Assembly (NCBI GenBank): GCA_963930655.1
Contig: OZ005605.1
Span: 19,537,501-19,601,500 of the forward strand
Origin: Myrica gale
Lineage: Eukaryota; Streptophyta; Magnoliopsida; Fagales; Myricaceae
Direction: 5' to 3'
DNA: 64,000 nucleotides
Part shown: one piece after another, positions 13,182 to 21,986 of the stretch
How the letters are laid out: each line of letters opens with the position of its first letter
How positions within the stretch are numbered: position 1 is the stretch's first letter
The notes under the pieces: generated by a model
What the model saw: only the letters and a program-made list of their open reading frames with translations
Database searches by the model: none
Told to the model about the DNA's origin: nothing
Program-made: the position numbers and the translations under genes

Positions 13182-14729
13182 CCAAATCCGACCCGTATAT
13201 GTGTAATCGACCTATTTAACTTTGACCAACCCGCGTAGAAAGAACTTAGATCTTCTTCGGCTTCGTCTTCTTCGTCTTCCTCCTTCATCTTCCTCCTTCA
13301 TCTCCGCAGCTCCTCGCACAATTCCATTTGGGCATTTAGGCAGTCTTTCACTTTTCATTTAAGAAGACTTTTCCGCATATCATCCCCGTCCACGTTGTCT
13401 CTACGCAAAATGAGGTGTGATTTTTTTTCTCAGGAAAAAGTGTGGGGAGGAAAGTAACTGGCTACTCATTAGTGTCGCAGAGTCGAGGACAAAAGATCGG
13501 AAGTGGTGGTCCCAAGTGCCGTTTGTGTGTTCTGTTCTCGGACTTCTTTTTCCTAAGAAATGGAGCGGATTTCGAAACATAGACCTTTGCTGGGCCCAAG
13601 TTTGACATAAATTCGGGAGTGTGTTTCTAGCCTCTGGGAGGATCATCGTCCATGATTCATAGAGGCAACATCACCGTCTTTGTGGGGCGAGTCTCCTCAC
13701 TTGACAAGCATGTGTTCTGGTTTTTTACGCCGCTGATTGGGGTAGGAATGCTCTTCTTCGCTTTCGCATTCTCTTGTTCTATTGGTTTTCGGGCTTGAAT
13801 TAACTCGACTTTTTGAGATTTATCTCTGGGCTTGTGTACAGATTTATTTCTTTTTTTCTTCATTATCTTCAAAACAAGACTATATTTGAGAGTAAATTAA
13901 TATGTTGGGAAAGGTTGCCCATGCCTGAGCATGAGATAGTAAATACACAAGTTGAGATAATTGCATATCAGTGTCAGTCAAGCATCTCATGCCACAACAT
14001 CAATCCGCCTAATTTTTGGACCATGGTAGTCCACACAGTTATGTACCAACGGCATTTCAGTACTAGAATATTCTTGAAAAAACAAACATTGTCGTAATAA
14101 AAGATTCATAAGCAATTAAAACTAGATAGATAATTTAATACCAAAGCCAAAGGATTAGGACATGCTGTGATAATTGATATATACTGATACTTACTCCAAA
14201 TCATGAAGATAAAGGAGCAAAGGCGATTTCACCAAAAGGCAACTAAAAGCACAGGTAGGCACGTGCATATATTCGCAGAAAATTTTCAGGCTAGACCACA
14301 ACTTGAAATCAAGACATACAGCTGTTTTCCTACAATGACAGCTTTTTAGGCCAAGAAAAGAACAAACGCTTCTAGCTTCACAAATGCGTTGCTTCATTTA
14401 TTGGCCCCAACAGAAAATGTAAATAAATGTTCAAAAGCAACAAGGAAGGCGCGCAGAAGCACCTTAAACCAGAACCCAAGATAGAGTTATGGAAATCTTG
14501 CGAAGAAATTGGAGGAGGACCTGGGACAGCGTAGAGACAACGTGGACGAGGATGATATGCGGAAAAGTCTTCTTAAATGAAAAGTGAAAGACTGCCCAAA
14601 TGCCCAAATGCAATCGTGCGAGGAGCTGCGGAGACGGAGGAAGACGAAGCCGAAGAAAATCTGCGTTCTTCTACGCGGGTTGGTCAAAGTTAAATGGGTC
14701 GATTACCCAGATATACGGGTCGGACTTGG
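13182..14729. mobile_element. 1.5 kb element with long terminal inverted repeats
   Basis: Two arms are inverted copies: 13182-13406 (about 225 bp) and 14529-14729 (about 201 bp). Shared blocks include TTAACTTTGACCAACCCGCG, GCAGTCTTTCACTTTTCATT and TCCACGTTGTCTCTACGC. The left arm has a short extra copy of a CTTCCTCCTTCAT-type repeat. Long inverted ends suggest a Mutator-like non-autonomous element, but I could not find a 9 bp target duplication, so an inverted duplication is an alternative. The 1.1 kb interior has no transposase; it may carry host-derived DNA that I could not identify. Confidence 0.6.
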
Positions 14730-14734
14730 CCCCG

Positions 14735-15417
14735 AACGGATGCATACGTACGGCGCGTGAGCCTTCACACGCGCCTACGAGCGCGCGTGGATCTCACCCG
14801 CCCGCCCTCTTGTGCTTCTCTCCAGACAGTTTTGACCGTTTTTCGGAAGACTCGTCCTGCCCCGCTGTGCTTAGCTCCCCTAGCGATCTTTGTTGTACCT
14901 GTCCGGCCTTTCCTTGCCGGCGCGTGTGGGCCACTCGCGGCCGTGGGCGCCTGTGTTGCCTTTATGTTCGGTGTTTTTGGTTTTTGCCCTCTTTGGATAC
15001 CGCCATTTTGTGTTGTTTGGATCTGTCTCTCTTCTTCCTCCTGGTGCAGCCCGTCTTTGCATGAAGTTTCTCTTGAAGGAGTCAGTTCGTCGCTCTGCTC
15101 GTCATTCCTCTAGCGGAAGCCGCCATCGCTTTGGGCGCTGGTTGTGTTGGGTTTTGGTCTTTGTGACCGGCTTGTTTTTGTCTTGTGTGTTGGCCTTTGT
15201 GGCATGTTTGTGTTGGTATGTTTGTGTTGGCCTTGGTTGCTGTTCTGGTACCGGCTGTGTTGTCCGGTTTGGCTACCGGACCTTTGGTTCTGGTTTCTTG
15301 TAGGGCTTGCTGGTCCCATTAGGTCTTCTGCTAGCCTTCAAGTTGGTTTTGTGTATTGTACTGGCTGTACTGTTCTCGGTTTTTAATATATTGTCTTTGT
15401 TGCCTAGAAAAAAAAAG
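14735..15417 (+). mobile_element. GC/T-rich retroposon-like block ending in an A-run
   Basis: This block is far richer in G, C and T than its surroundings. Its CT-rich leader resembles the untranslated leader of plant LINE or LINE-derived elements, then a G/T-rich stretch follows, and it ends in TTTGTTGCCTAG plus an A-run at about 15409-15416. The block abuts CRK-derived DNA at 15418. Open frames on both strands are composition artefacts. A retroposed, 5'-complete but coding-deleted non-LTR element fits best; this is inference. Confidence 0.35.
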
Positions 15418-15572
15418 ATTGGATTATGATGACACGAGACCTCAAAGATCAATTTTTTAGTTTGTGTTTTAGTTCGCGTTGCAGCTGCACAGAAAGGGAA
15501 ATTTATACGAGTATAGTATTATATACGTACATAGATTAAAAGATCCTCGTCGTTTCCCCCATTCTGATTTCC
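15418..15572 (-). pseudogene. CRK receptor-kinase gene fragment (exon 6 end plus intron)
   Basis: This stretch matches 22475-22618 of the CRK gene closely, including the shared string GCAGCTGCACAGAAAGGGAA. On the minus strand it reads the exon-6 end (NGGNDEDLL, against NGENGEDLL in the larger copy) followed by intron sequence. Only about 155 bp survive. It ends abruptly at a gypsy polyprotein sequence, whose GELRGNQ runs straight into the kinase-derived frame. Confidence 0.75.
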
Positions 15573-17159
15573 ACGGAGTTCCCCTACACAAAATGGAGTG
15601 GGGAACTTTAACTTGAGATAGTAAATGGATGTAGCAGCTTGTATTTCACACAGTATGGTACGACCAATAATAGCGTTGTAGGCAGAGGCTTCCTTCAAGA
15701 GGTCAATTACCAAGAAGTTCACCATGGTATTCAACACTATGAGATGTGTACCCATAATTATTGACAAGAGAACAGACCCTATCAGAATAATAGTTTCCCT
15801 GGTGAATCCCACCAATAGGCTGGGTGTCGATTTTAGTTGGATTTCCTCGACTTCGAACTTTTGGTAAGCGGACTAGTACAAAATATCAGCAGAACTATCA
15901 TTGTCAATCAGTACACGATGCATAGTGAAGTTGGAAATTTGCACTGAGACAACTAGGGCATCAGTGTACCCTTTTGCATCTTTATTAGATAAGGTTAAAG
16001 GGGTCGAGGTGACTTTTGATTTCTTACCAACGGAGCTTCAACTAAGCATATTTGGTGTTGGTATGCTTCACGGGCGTAAGCCTTCCTACCACCTGAGCTG
16101 GATCTGCCTACTGACGGGCCTTTAACTATAGTGTGAATGGTGTTAACCTCTCCCCTCGGTGGAAGAGGAGGAGGATTATGTCCTGTTACACGAGTAGAGA
16201 GTATATTGTTTCCCCTACTATCAACGTTGGGGTTGAAAAGTTCTGTTATCCTAGATGAATTGCCTTAGCTTACCTTAGCTTAGTAGGAGTTCGATTTGTT
16301 GTCTGAGCTTATAACACACCTCAGTAGTGTGCCCATGATATTGATGGAAGTCGCAGTACTTATCACGAGATCTCCTCTCAATGGTTGTTTTCATCTTACC
16401 TGGCCACTTTAAACCCAAATCATTTGCGATTTGCATCAAGATTTCCCTGAGTGTACCACTCAGGGGAGTATATTTTTGTTCTCCCTCTATTGCGAGCTTT
16501 GGAAGTAGCGCAAGCAAGGAAGAGGTGATTGGCGTTCCATCCGTGGGAAAACAGACCTTTCCCTTGTTTCAATCAGTGGTGTTTGAACTTGTTCTCTTCC
16601 TTTTCTCTCCATCGTTCCACCTTGGACCATGCGGGCCACTTCTCGGGCTTTAAAGATTTCTTCAGCCCCTATGAACTTTTGACCTCAGCCATTAAATTAG
16701 CGAACTTCGCAGGGCTGTTTTGTGCTAGGTGAAGAAAGAAATCACTTTCTATGACTAGCACATTTATACAACCATAATCTTTGAGTTGTTGTCAGTATCA
16801 TCAACATTAATGGCTTCTTTATTGAACCATGCCAGAAAGTTACAGAGACTCTCACCACGATTTTGACGTATGCTCAAGAGATGAGCAGTGAGTGGGCTTT
16901 CTAATGCAGCGGTTAGCTAAGAAATGACCGATAAAAGCGGTACTAAGGTCCTTGAAATTATGAATGCTATTTGGGGGAAGCACCCAAACCACTTTCTAGC
17001 TGACTTCCTCAACGTGAGAAGAAAAGCACGGCACATGAAGGCATCTCCCACCCCCTGATAAGTCATGTGCCCTCTAAAGTTTTCCAAGTGATCTGTGAGA
17101 TCTTCTGACCTATCAAAAGCTTTTACAGGCAGTGCTCGATATTTTGGTGGGGCTGGGTA

Positions 17160-18159
17160 TAGGGGTGTTCACGGAATGACGAAACCCGACTCGACCCGAG
17201 CAAATTCAGGTCGACCTTCCGATATAATGGGTCGGGTGTCGGAATACCCATAAAATTTTTAAAATTTTCGACCCGAGATAAATATACAGAATAATATATA
17301 TATACACTCATACTAAACTTTCTTAAAACTATTTTGCCCTAGCCCTTGGCGACTCCACCCCCTGGCCCTGCTCTCGAAAAACACTCTCCGTTGGAAATCC
17401 TGTCGCGGAGTCTCTTGTTATTCTTGAATACATCGACGAGACCTGACAAGGATATCCTCTGCTGCCCAAAGATCCTTATGAAAGAGCCCATGCACGATTT
17501 TGGACCAAATTCATAGACGAACAGATAAGTATCTTCTTCTCTTAGCTTGTTTGAATTATAGTGCTCGTCTCGGAGAAGGACTTAACTTTAATGTGTTGTG
17601 CCCTTGAAAAGAAGGCACGATCTGGTTTTCTCCTGTTGGTGGTACTGCTTTTTAGTAAACATTTGCTCGTTTTCTCATTTTATTTTCCAGTGTTTGCCCG
17701 GGATTAGTAAGGCTATTAAGGGTAAAGAGGAAGAGCGTGAGAAGGTTGTGGAAGAAGTATCTGAGCATCTAAAGCTGCTCGAAAAGGACCTCGGAGAAAA
17801 GAGGTTTTTTTGAAGGGGAGAGTATTGGAATGGTAGACATTGTTGCTGGTTTGTTAGGCTTTTGGCTGGGAATTTATGAAGAAGCTTCGGGGGCAGAGTC
17901 GTTGATTCCAAGAGAGAAATTTCAGACATTTAGCAACTGGACAGTCTTGGTAATAATGGGCTTTTAAAATACAAATTCATTGATGTTGGGCTTCAGGCCC
18001 ATTCCGAATTTCGACCCGACACCCGACTAAATTTTGGAACACATTTCGGCTCGAAATGGGCATAAAAATCGGGGCGGCTCGGAATAATTTTTCGTGTTCC
18101 GAAGATATTCGGGTCGGAATAAAAAAATTCCGACCCGTAGGGTCGGGTGTACACCCCTA
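17160..18159. mobile_element. hAT-type element carrying GST exons (Pack-type), perfect 8 bp TSD
   Basis: The ends are TAGGGGTGTTCAC and GTACACCCCTA, which are inverted repeats, and the element is flanked on both sides by GCTGGGTA (17152-17159 and 18160-18167). The span is exactly 1,000 bp. Subterminal regions on both sides are rich in CCGACCCG / CGGGTCGG-type sequence. Instead of transposase it carries a two-exon GST fragment. The insertion splits the gypsy gag region, so it is younger than that element. The 8 bp duplication and the TAGGGGTG end place it in the hAT superfamily. Confidence 0.9.
17390..17942 (+). pseudogene. Captured tau-class glutathione S-transferase fragment, two exons
   Basis: Exon piece 1 (17390-17524) reads VGNPVAESLVILEYIDET, then a stop where the family has Trp, then GYPLLPKDPYERAHARFWTK and FIDEQ. 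Exon piece 2 (17691-about 17942) starts after a clear TTTTCCAG acceptor and reads CLPGISKAIKGKEEEREKVV, and after a one-base insertion in a T-run GESIGMVDIVAGLLGFWLG. These are the end of the thioredoxin-like domain and most of the helical domain of plant tau GSTs, enzymes that join glutathione to electrophiles. The donor after FIDEQ is AT instead of GT. The N-terminal catalytic Ser region was not captured. Non-functional; its interest is as transposon cargo. Confidence 0.9.
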
Positions 18160-18790
18160 GCTGGGTATTCCAAAATCTGGCAAATGAAAGGAGAATCGAT
18201 TTGCTGGACAAGATGATTCAGGGTAGTGGAACGCTTTCCCCTTAGTTCACTTCGCATGACCTTTAAGGGTCGTTCCATTTCCTAGAGTTGCCCTCTTGAC
18301 GCTCCTAATTAACCCGAATCGCCTCCTCATTTACTCGAATTGCTTCTCTAGTTTGTCGTCCTTCCAGACTAGAAATGCTCGGGGGTTGATCAGCCCTTTT
18401 TGGGGTGGTCCATAGGGACTGCTGGGTATGAGGGCTACCCTAGTGGTGGTGATCCAAGTCACCCAGGCGGTCATTAGCTTTTCGGACAATTCTCGAATGT
18501 CTCGGGTTGGTACTTCCTAAAGGATGAACCCGTATATCTTGAAGGGACTGTCCCTTCTGGGGGGTTATGTAGAATCTGACTAGGAAAGCTTCCAGGAATG
18601 GGGTTATCCATAAGAATAGGCGGGATCTGAGGTGTTCTCAGCGTAACACCCTCAGTTTGAGTTTGAGTCGTCCTTGGTGTAACAACCTCAGTTTGAGTAT
18701 TACTGCCCTGCGGAGGAGGTTTATCCGGGGTCATTACAATCGCTTTTTTCAATGGGGAACCTTCCGTAGCCATTTGCCACAATTTGCACA

Positions 18791-19272
18791 GGCAAAAAGA
18801 ACTTTAACAGTTCCCTTGCTCGCAGCAGGTAAGGTGAGATATCTAGTTTGAAGGACTATGTTTTCCCACAAACGACGTCATCTGATGAAGCCATTTTTAT
18901 CCGGCTTATCACAGAAATCTACTGGGCCAAGAGCTCGAAGGAGCTAGACTTAAAGCCCAACACTTGGGATGGGTTGAAAGGTCCAAATTCTTCCTTCTTT
19001 CTCCCCCATTGGTCTTCAGTAAGGCGGTTTCTGTTTATCCATTTAATGACTAGATTTTATTCTAGCATTGACTGTGTCAGGGAATCAAATAATTAACCCC
19101 CCTTAGGCTTTACTTTTTGCTCTTGACATGATCTCCATTTAAGAGAGTCGTCGGTCTTTCCCACAGGGCTAAGTTCTTAGTTGACATGAGCTTTATATGT
19201 ATTCAGATGGGCCTGAGCGCTTTCTCATGGGGCCTCAATAAGCTTTCTTGGGGCTGAAAAATCTATCCACAT
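18791..19272. other. Region between gypsy gag start and next repeat, possibly LTR
   Basis: If the gypsy remnant is read on the minus strand, this is where the leader and 5' LTR should lie. I see no clear TG...CA ends, primer-binding site or second copy, so the LTR call stays open. No gene seen. Confidence 0.25.
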
Positions 19273-19413
19273 CAATGGTAACAAACATCAAATAAATGCA
19301 AAATAAGATTAAAAAAACAGAGAAAAAAAAACATCACACCCTATTTTCCGCGTGGATATAAATGCAAGAAATTATCAATACATCAAAAAACACATTGAAA
19401 ACATTAAAGCCGT
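19273..19413. repeat. Dispersed repeat, copy 1
   Basis: It matches 26556-26703 in the same orientation. Shared strings include AAACACATTGAAAACATTAA and TATTTTCC-G-GTGGATATAAA with one base differing. Each copy has an A-rich core. Probably an old retroelement piece. Confidence 0.7.
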
Positions 19414-19489
19414 AAAGTTGAAAGGGCATGAAAATCTAATCTGTAGGTGCCGACAACTTTTCTGGGCATATATATACTTAACTTCACTC

Positions 19490-19906
19490 AAATGTTGTTC
19501 CAATCTTTCTGCTCTTGTGTTTGCCAATATATCTGCTACAAAATTTGCGTATATATATGAGATTAATCTCAGAAGATGGACTATCTAAATATTGTAATAA
19601 GTCAACCCAGAGATCCCAAAGATACCACAAACTGTAGCTAGGATGACGAATCTAGTTAACAATTAACATGGAATCACTCTATATTTGAACAATACGACTA
19701 TAATCGAGCCGAATGCACAACTTAACCCCATCAAGCATAGCTAAAAGCTCTACTTTTGAATGAGACCATATGCCATAGAAGCTTGAAAAACCATCTTTAA
19801 ATCCCTAGTCATCCCTTAGGATTCCTCCTCCACAAACACCTTGATTTTCTCTTCTCAATCTATCCACGTTTAGCTTACACCAACCTGGTCTCGGCTTCTC
19901 CCAAAC
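19490..19906 (-). mobile_element. LINE-type RNase H domain relic
   Basis: The minus strand reads VWEKPRPGWCKLNVD, GVCGGGILRDD, KVELLAMLDGVKLC and SDSMLIVN, with three in-frame stops. This is the order of the RNase H-like domain at the end of plant LINE polyproteins and related domesticated proteins: KLNVDG..., GGG..LRD, E..A...G, and SDS. Active-site acidic residues are partly kept, but the frame is broken. The 80 bp or so downstream give no clear 3' end. Confidence 0.7.
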
Positions 19907-19998
19907 AACTACCCGTAACTTTTGTTGATCTTGACCAATGAAACGAATACCCAATACAAATGAATATACATGGAAGTAGACCTATTAAAGACCCTATC

Positions 19999-20627
19999 TG
20001 CAATGGCGAAACCAGGACTCAAGTTGAGAAGGAGCAAACTCTTAAGGCGAAATGACAATTTTTTTTCTACTTAATGCAAAAAGTGTCTTAAAGTTAAAGT
20101 ATCGAAAATTAAGGACTAAACATTCAAAATAGTGAAAAACACGTACCCCTCAACTAATCTAAATTAAGAACAATAACCTTCAACAATTCACAATTGACTA
20201 ATCACAATACTAACAAGTATACAACTAGCAGGAAACAATTACCAAAAACCATTTAGAGAACAAACACCAAAAACACAAATCAATGTCAGAAATTACCTGT
20301 GTAAATTGTCCAGCTTGATTTGCATTTCCCCTTTAAAGAATCGTGTTTAATGCCCGAAGGTTTCAAGTATCGCATTAGTTGTTCTACGTCTAGTGAGATA
20401 AAACGATTCTCAATGCAATGACAAGAGGCAATACGCAAAATACAGTACAAATTTCCTGAAATTAACATATCTATTGATTTTAGCAGGAAACATATACATA
20501 AAACTAATGAACAGCAATTTGTCAATTAGAAGCCACTAAGAGAGAAAATAAAGGGACTGAGCTTAAGAAGGGCTTAAGAACCCCCCCCCCCCCCCCCTCC
20601 TCCAAAACTGCATCTGGCACTGCCTAT
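19999..20627. repeat. Degenerate element related to the GTGGCGGATCCAGG repeat, with C-run
   Basis: The left end reads CAATGGCGAAACCAGGACT and the right end, inverted, CAGTGCCAGATGCAGTTTTG, preceded inside by a run of 17 C (20581-20597). Near the left end AAGGCGAAATGACAA and AAAGTATCGAAAATTAAGGA match the outer part of the palindrome arms at 35993-36110. So this is an older member of the same repeat family. I found no convincing target duplication. Confidence 0.45.
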
Positions 20628-21099
20628 TTGGGTACTCCGCTTGGCTTTTTGAACCCGCTAATGTAATCTAAATTTTCTTTTGACTCCTGATTCCAAACGC
20701 AGCCCCACAACAATTGATAACTTATTTTTAGAAACATGTTAGGGGGGTATTTCAGTTGTGAAAGTTATTTTTTCTTGCCCAAACAAAAGTTAATACTGAG
20801 AGTTTTTTTTGTTCAGTGACCAAAACTTATTTTGACGTTTAAAACACGCTTAGATTAAAAAAATAGTCGAAATACTTTTTTTGTTAAAACAAGTACAAAA
20901 ACGCAGACGGGTATTGGAAGAGAAATTTTTTTTTTCTAGGCCAACGAAAAAGGAAATTAGATGTCTCGTTATGGACCCTTTGGGAAGGTAAAATTGTCTG
21001 TGGGCTGGGAATTGACGGGCTGTGATCAGAGCGCAGACTGCAAACAACTGTAAGGGAGAGGCTCTCTAATTTCTGAAAGAAAGTTGCATAAATAAAATG
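20628..21099. other. Unassigned repeat-like DNA
   Basis: AT-rich sequence with short poly-A/T runs. No motif, RNA gene or coding similarity that I can support. Confidence 0.3.
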
Positions 21100-21210
21100 T
21101 GCTCTCCAGTGAAAACAAACTTTCTGGGCCGAACTCCGAAATTTTTGGGTCCAATTCTTTGCCAAACAGAATGGTGGGTGTTCAAGGTGATGCGTTTCTG
21201 CTCCCTAGAA
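21100..21210 (-). pseudogene. Possible small CRK kinase fragment (subdomain VII)
   Basis: The minus strand reads TILFGKELDPKISEFG, which lines up with TILLDEEMNPKISAFG of the CRK gene at 22.9 kb (family form: NILLDEEMNPKISDFG). The DNA also matches over CCCAAAAATTTC against CCCGAAAATTTC. The piece is short and its borders are unclear. Confidence 0.45.
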
Positions 21211-21424
21211 GAGAAACTTCAAAAACTGGCCTTATTGCCCAGGTCACCGACAACCTCACATGTTCTTTCCAAGGGGGCAGTATGTGTTCAAAACATAATA
21301 CAAATGACTGGAGTGCTCACATTCTACTAGCAAAAGTCGCCGTCTAATAGGATATTGTTTTTCTTGACAATTACTAATATATTAACTAAGAAGTGTTCAG
21401 GAATACACAAATTAAAGGGTTAAT

Positions 21425-21490
21425 AGTTACAAAAATCTGTTCTGCCGCAGCCCACTTGGCTATCAAATGAGCTAAACGATTCCGTCTGCG
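21425..21490 (-). mobile_element. Short LINE RNase H tail relic
   Basis: The minus strand reads RNRLAHLIAKWAA, the common form of the last helix of LINE-encoded RNase H domains (N-x-x-A-H-x-L-A-K-W-A). Only this short block is recognisable. Confidence 0.4.
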
Positions 21491-21524
21491 GGGATATTTC
21501 CTCTCCTCCACCGGAGGTTATTCT

Positions 21525-21835
21525 CTGTGTCAAGTTTCATCCCAAAACTAATTAGCAATAGGAAGAGGTGACCTAACAGGTATATAAAGTACAAGATTAA
21601 ATGGTCTCTAATCAATGTGGGACTCTAACACTCCCCCTCACGTGCACTTGAATGAACATGGTCAATGCACGTGGACAACAAATGGGGCACACAAACAAGT
21701 GGGTCAAGCCCAGAAATAGTTGACTCTGATACCTTGTCAAGTTTCATCCAAAACCAATTGACAATGGGAAGTTACACAATATGTGAAAAGTGGGTCTAAC
21801 TCAACTTCAAAAAACGCCATGAGGAGTGAGAGTTG
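21525..21835. repeat. Dispersed LTR-like repeat with internal near-duplicate ends
   Basis: TGTCAAGTTTCATCCCAAAACTA appears in part near 21537 and again as TGTCAAGTTTCATCCAAAAC near 21736. Between them lies CAATGTGGGACTC and CACTCCCCCTCACGTGCAC. I recall this GTGGGACTCTAACA...CTCCCCCTCACG phrase as a frequent repeat in eudicot genomes. The two flanking copies may be ends of a small terminal-repeat element. Confidence 0.4.
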
Positions 21836-21986
21836 TTACAACCTTATAAGAAGCACGCTGACTAATTTCTCTAGCAAAGAGGTACTTCCAACAATCTTAT
21901 CAATAAAATGTTCAAACGATATTAAAAAAAAAATTCCGTCCGCGGGGAATTTATACAGCTAAGCTTTCGACCAGGGGAATATACGA

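Larger units (their letters stand above)
15573..18790 (-). mobile_element. Decayed Ty3/gypsy gag-protease remnant, interrupted by a hAT element
   Basis: Pieces in minus-strand order: a gag start near 18772 (MATEGSPLKKAIVM); after the nested insertion, a gag core near 17110-16800 (ALLTLRKSARKWF-like, read here as FLLTLRKSARKWF, and LLSIRQNRGESLCNFLAWFN); a CCHC-like knuckle (CDFHQYHGHTTEVCYKLRQQ) near 16300; a protease active-site region with LIDNDSSADIL near 15900, where the usual D-x-G-S is D-x-D-S; and SAYNAIIGR then LKFPT before the truncation at about 15573. These order and motif features are standard for plant gypsy polyproteins. Several stops and frameshifts make it inactive. No reverse transcriptase, integrase or clear LTR is present. 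Confidence 0.85.

Noticed and set aside
14600-15303. Several overlapping open frames, plus and minus
   Set aside because: They come from GC/T-rich low-complexity DNA; none resembles a protein family.
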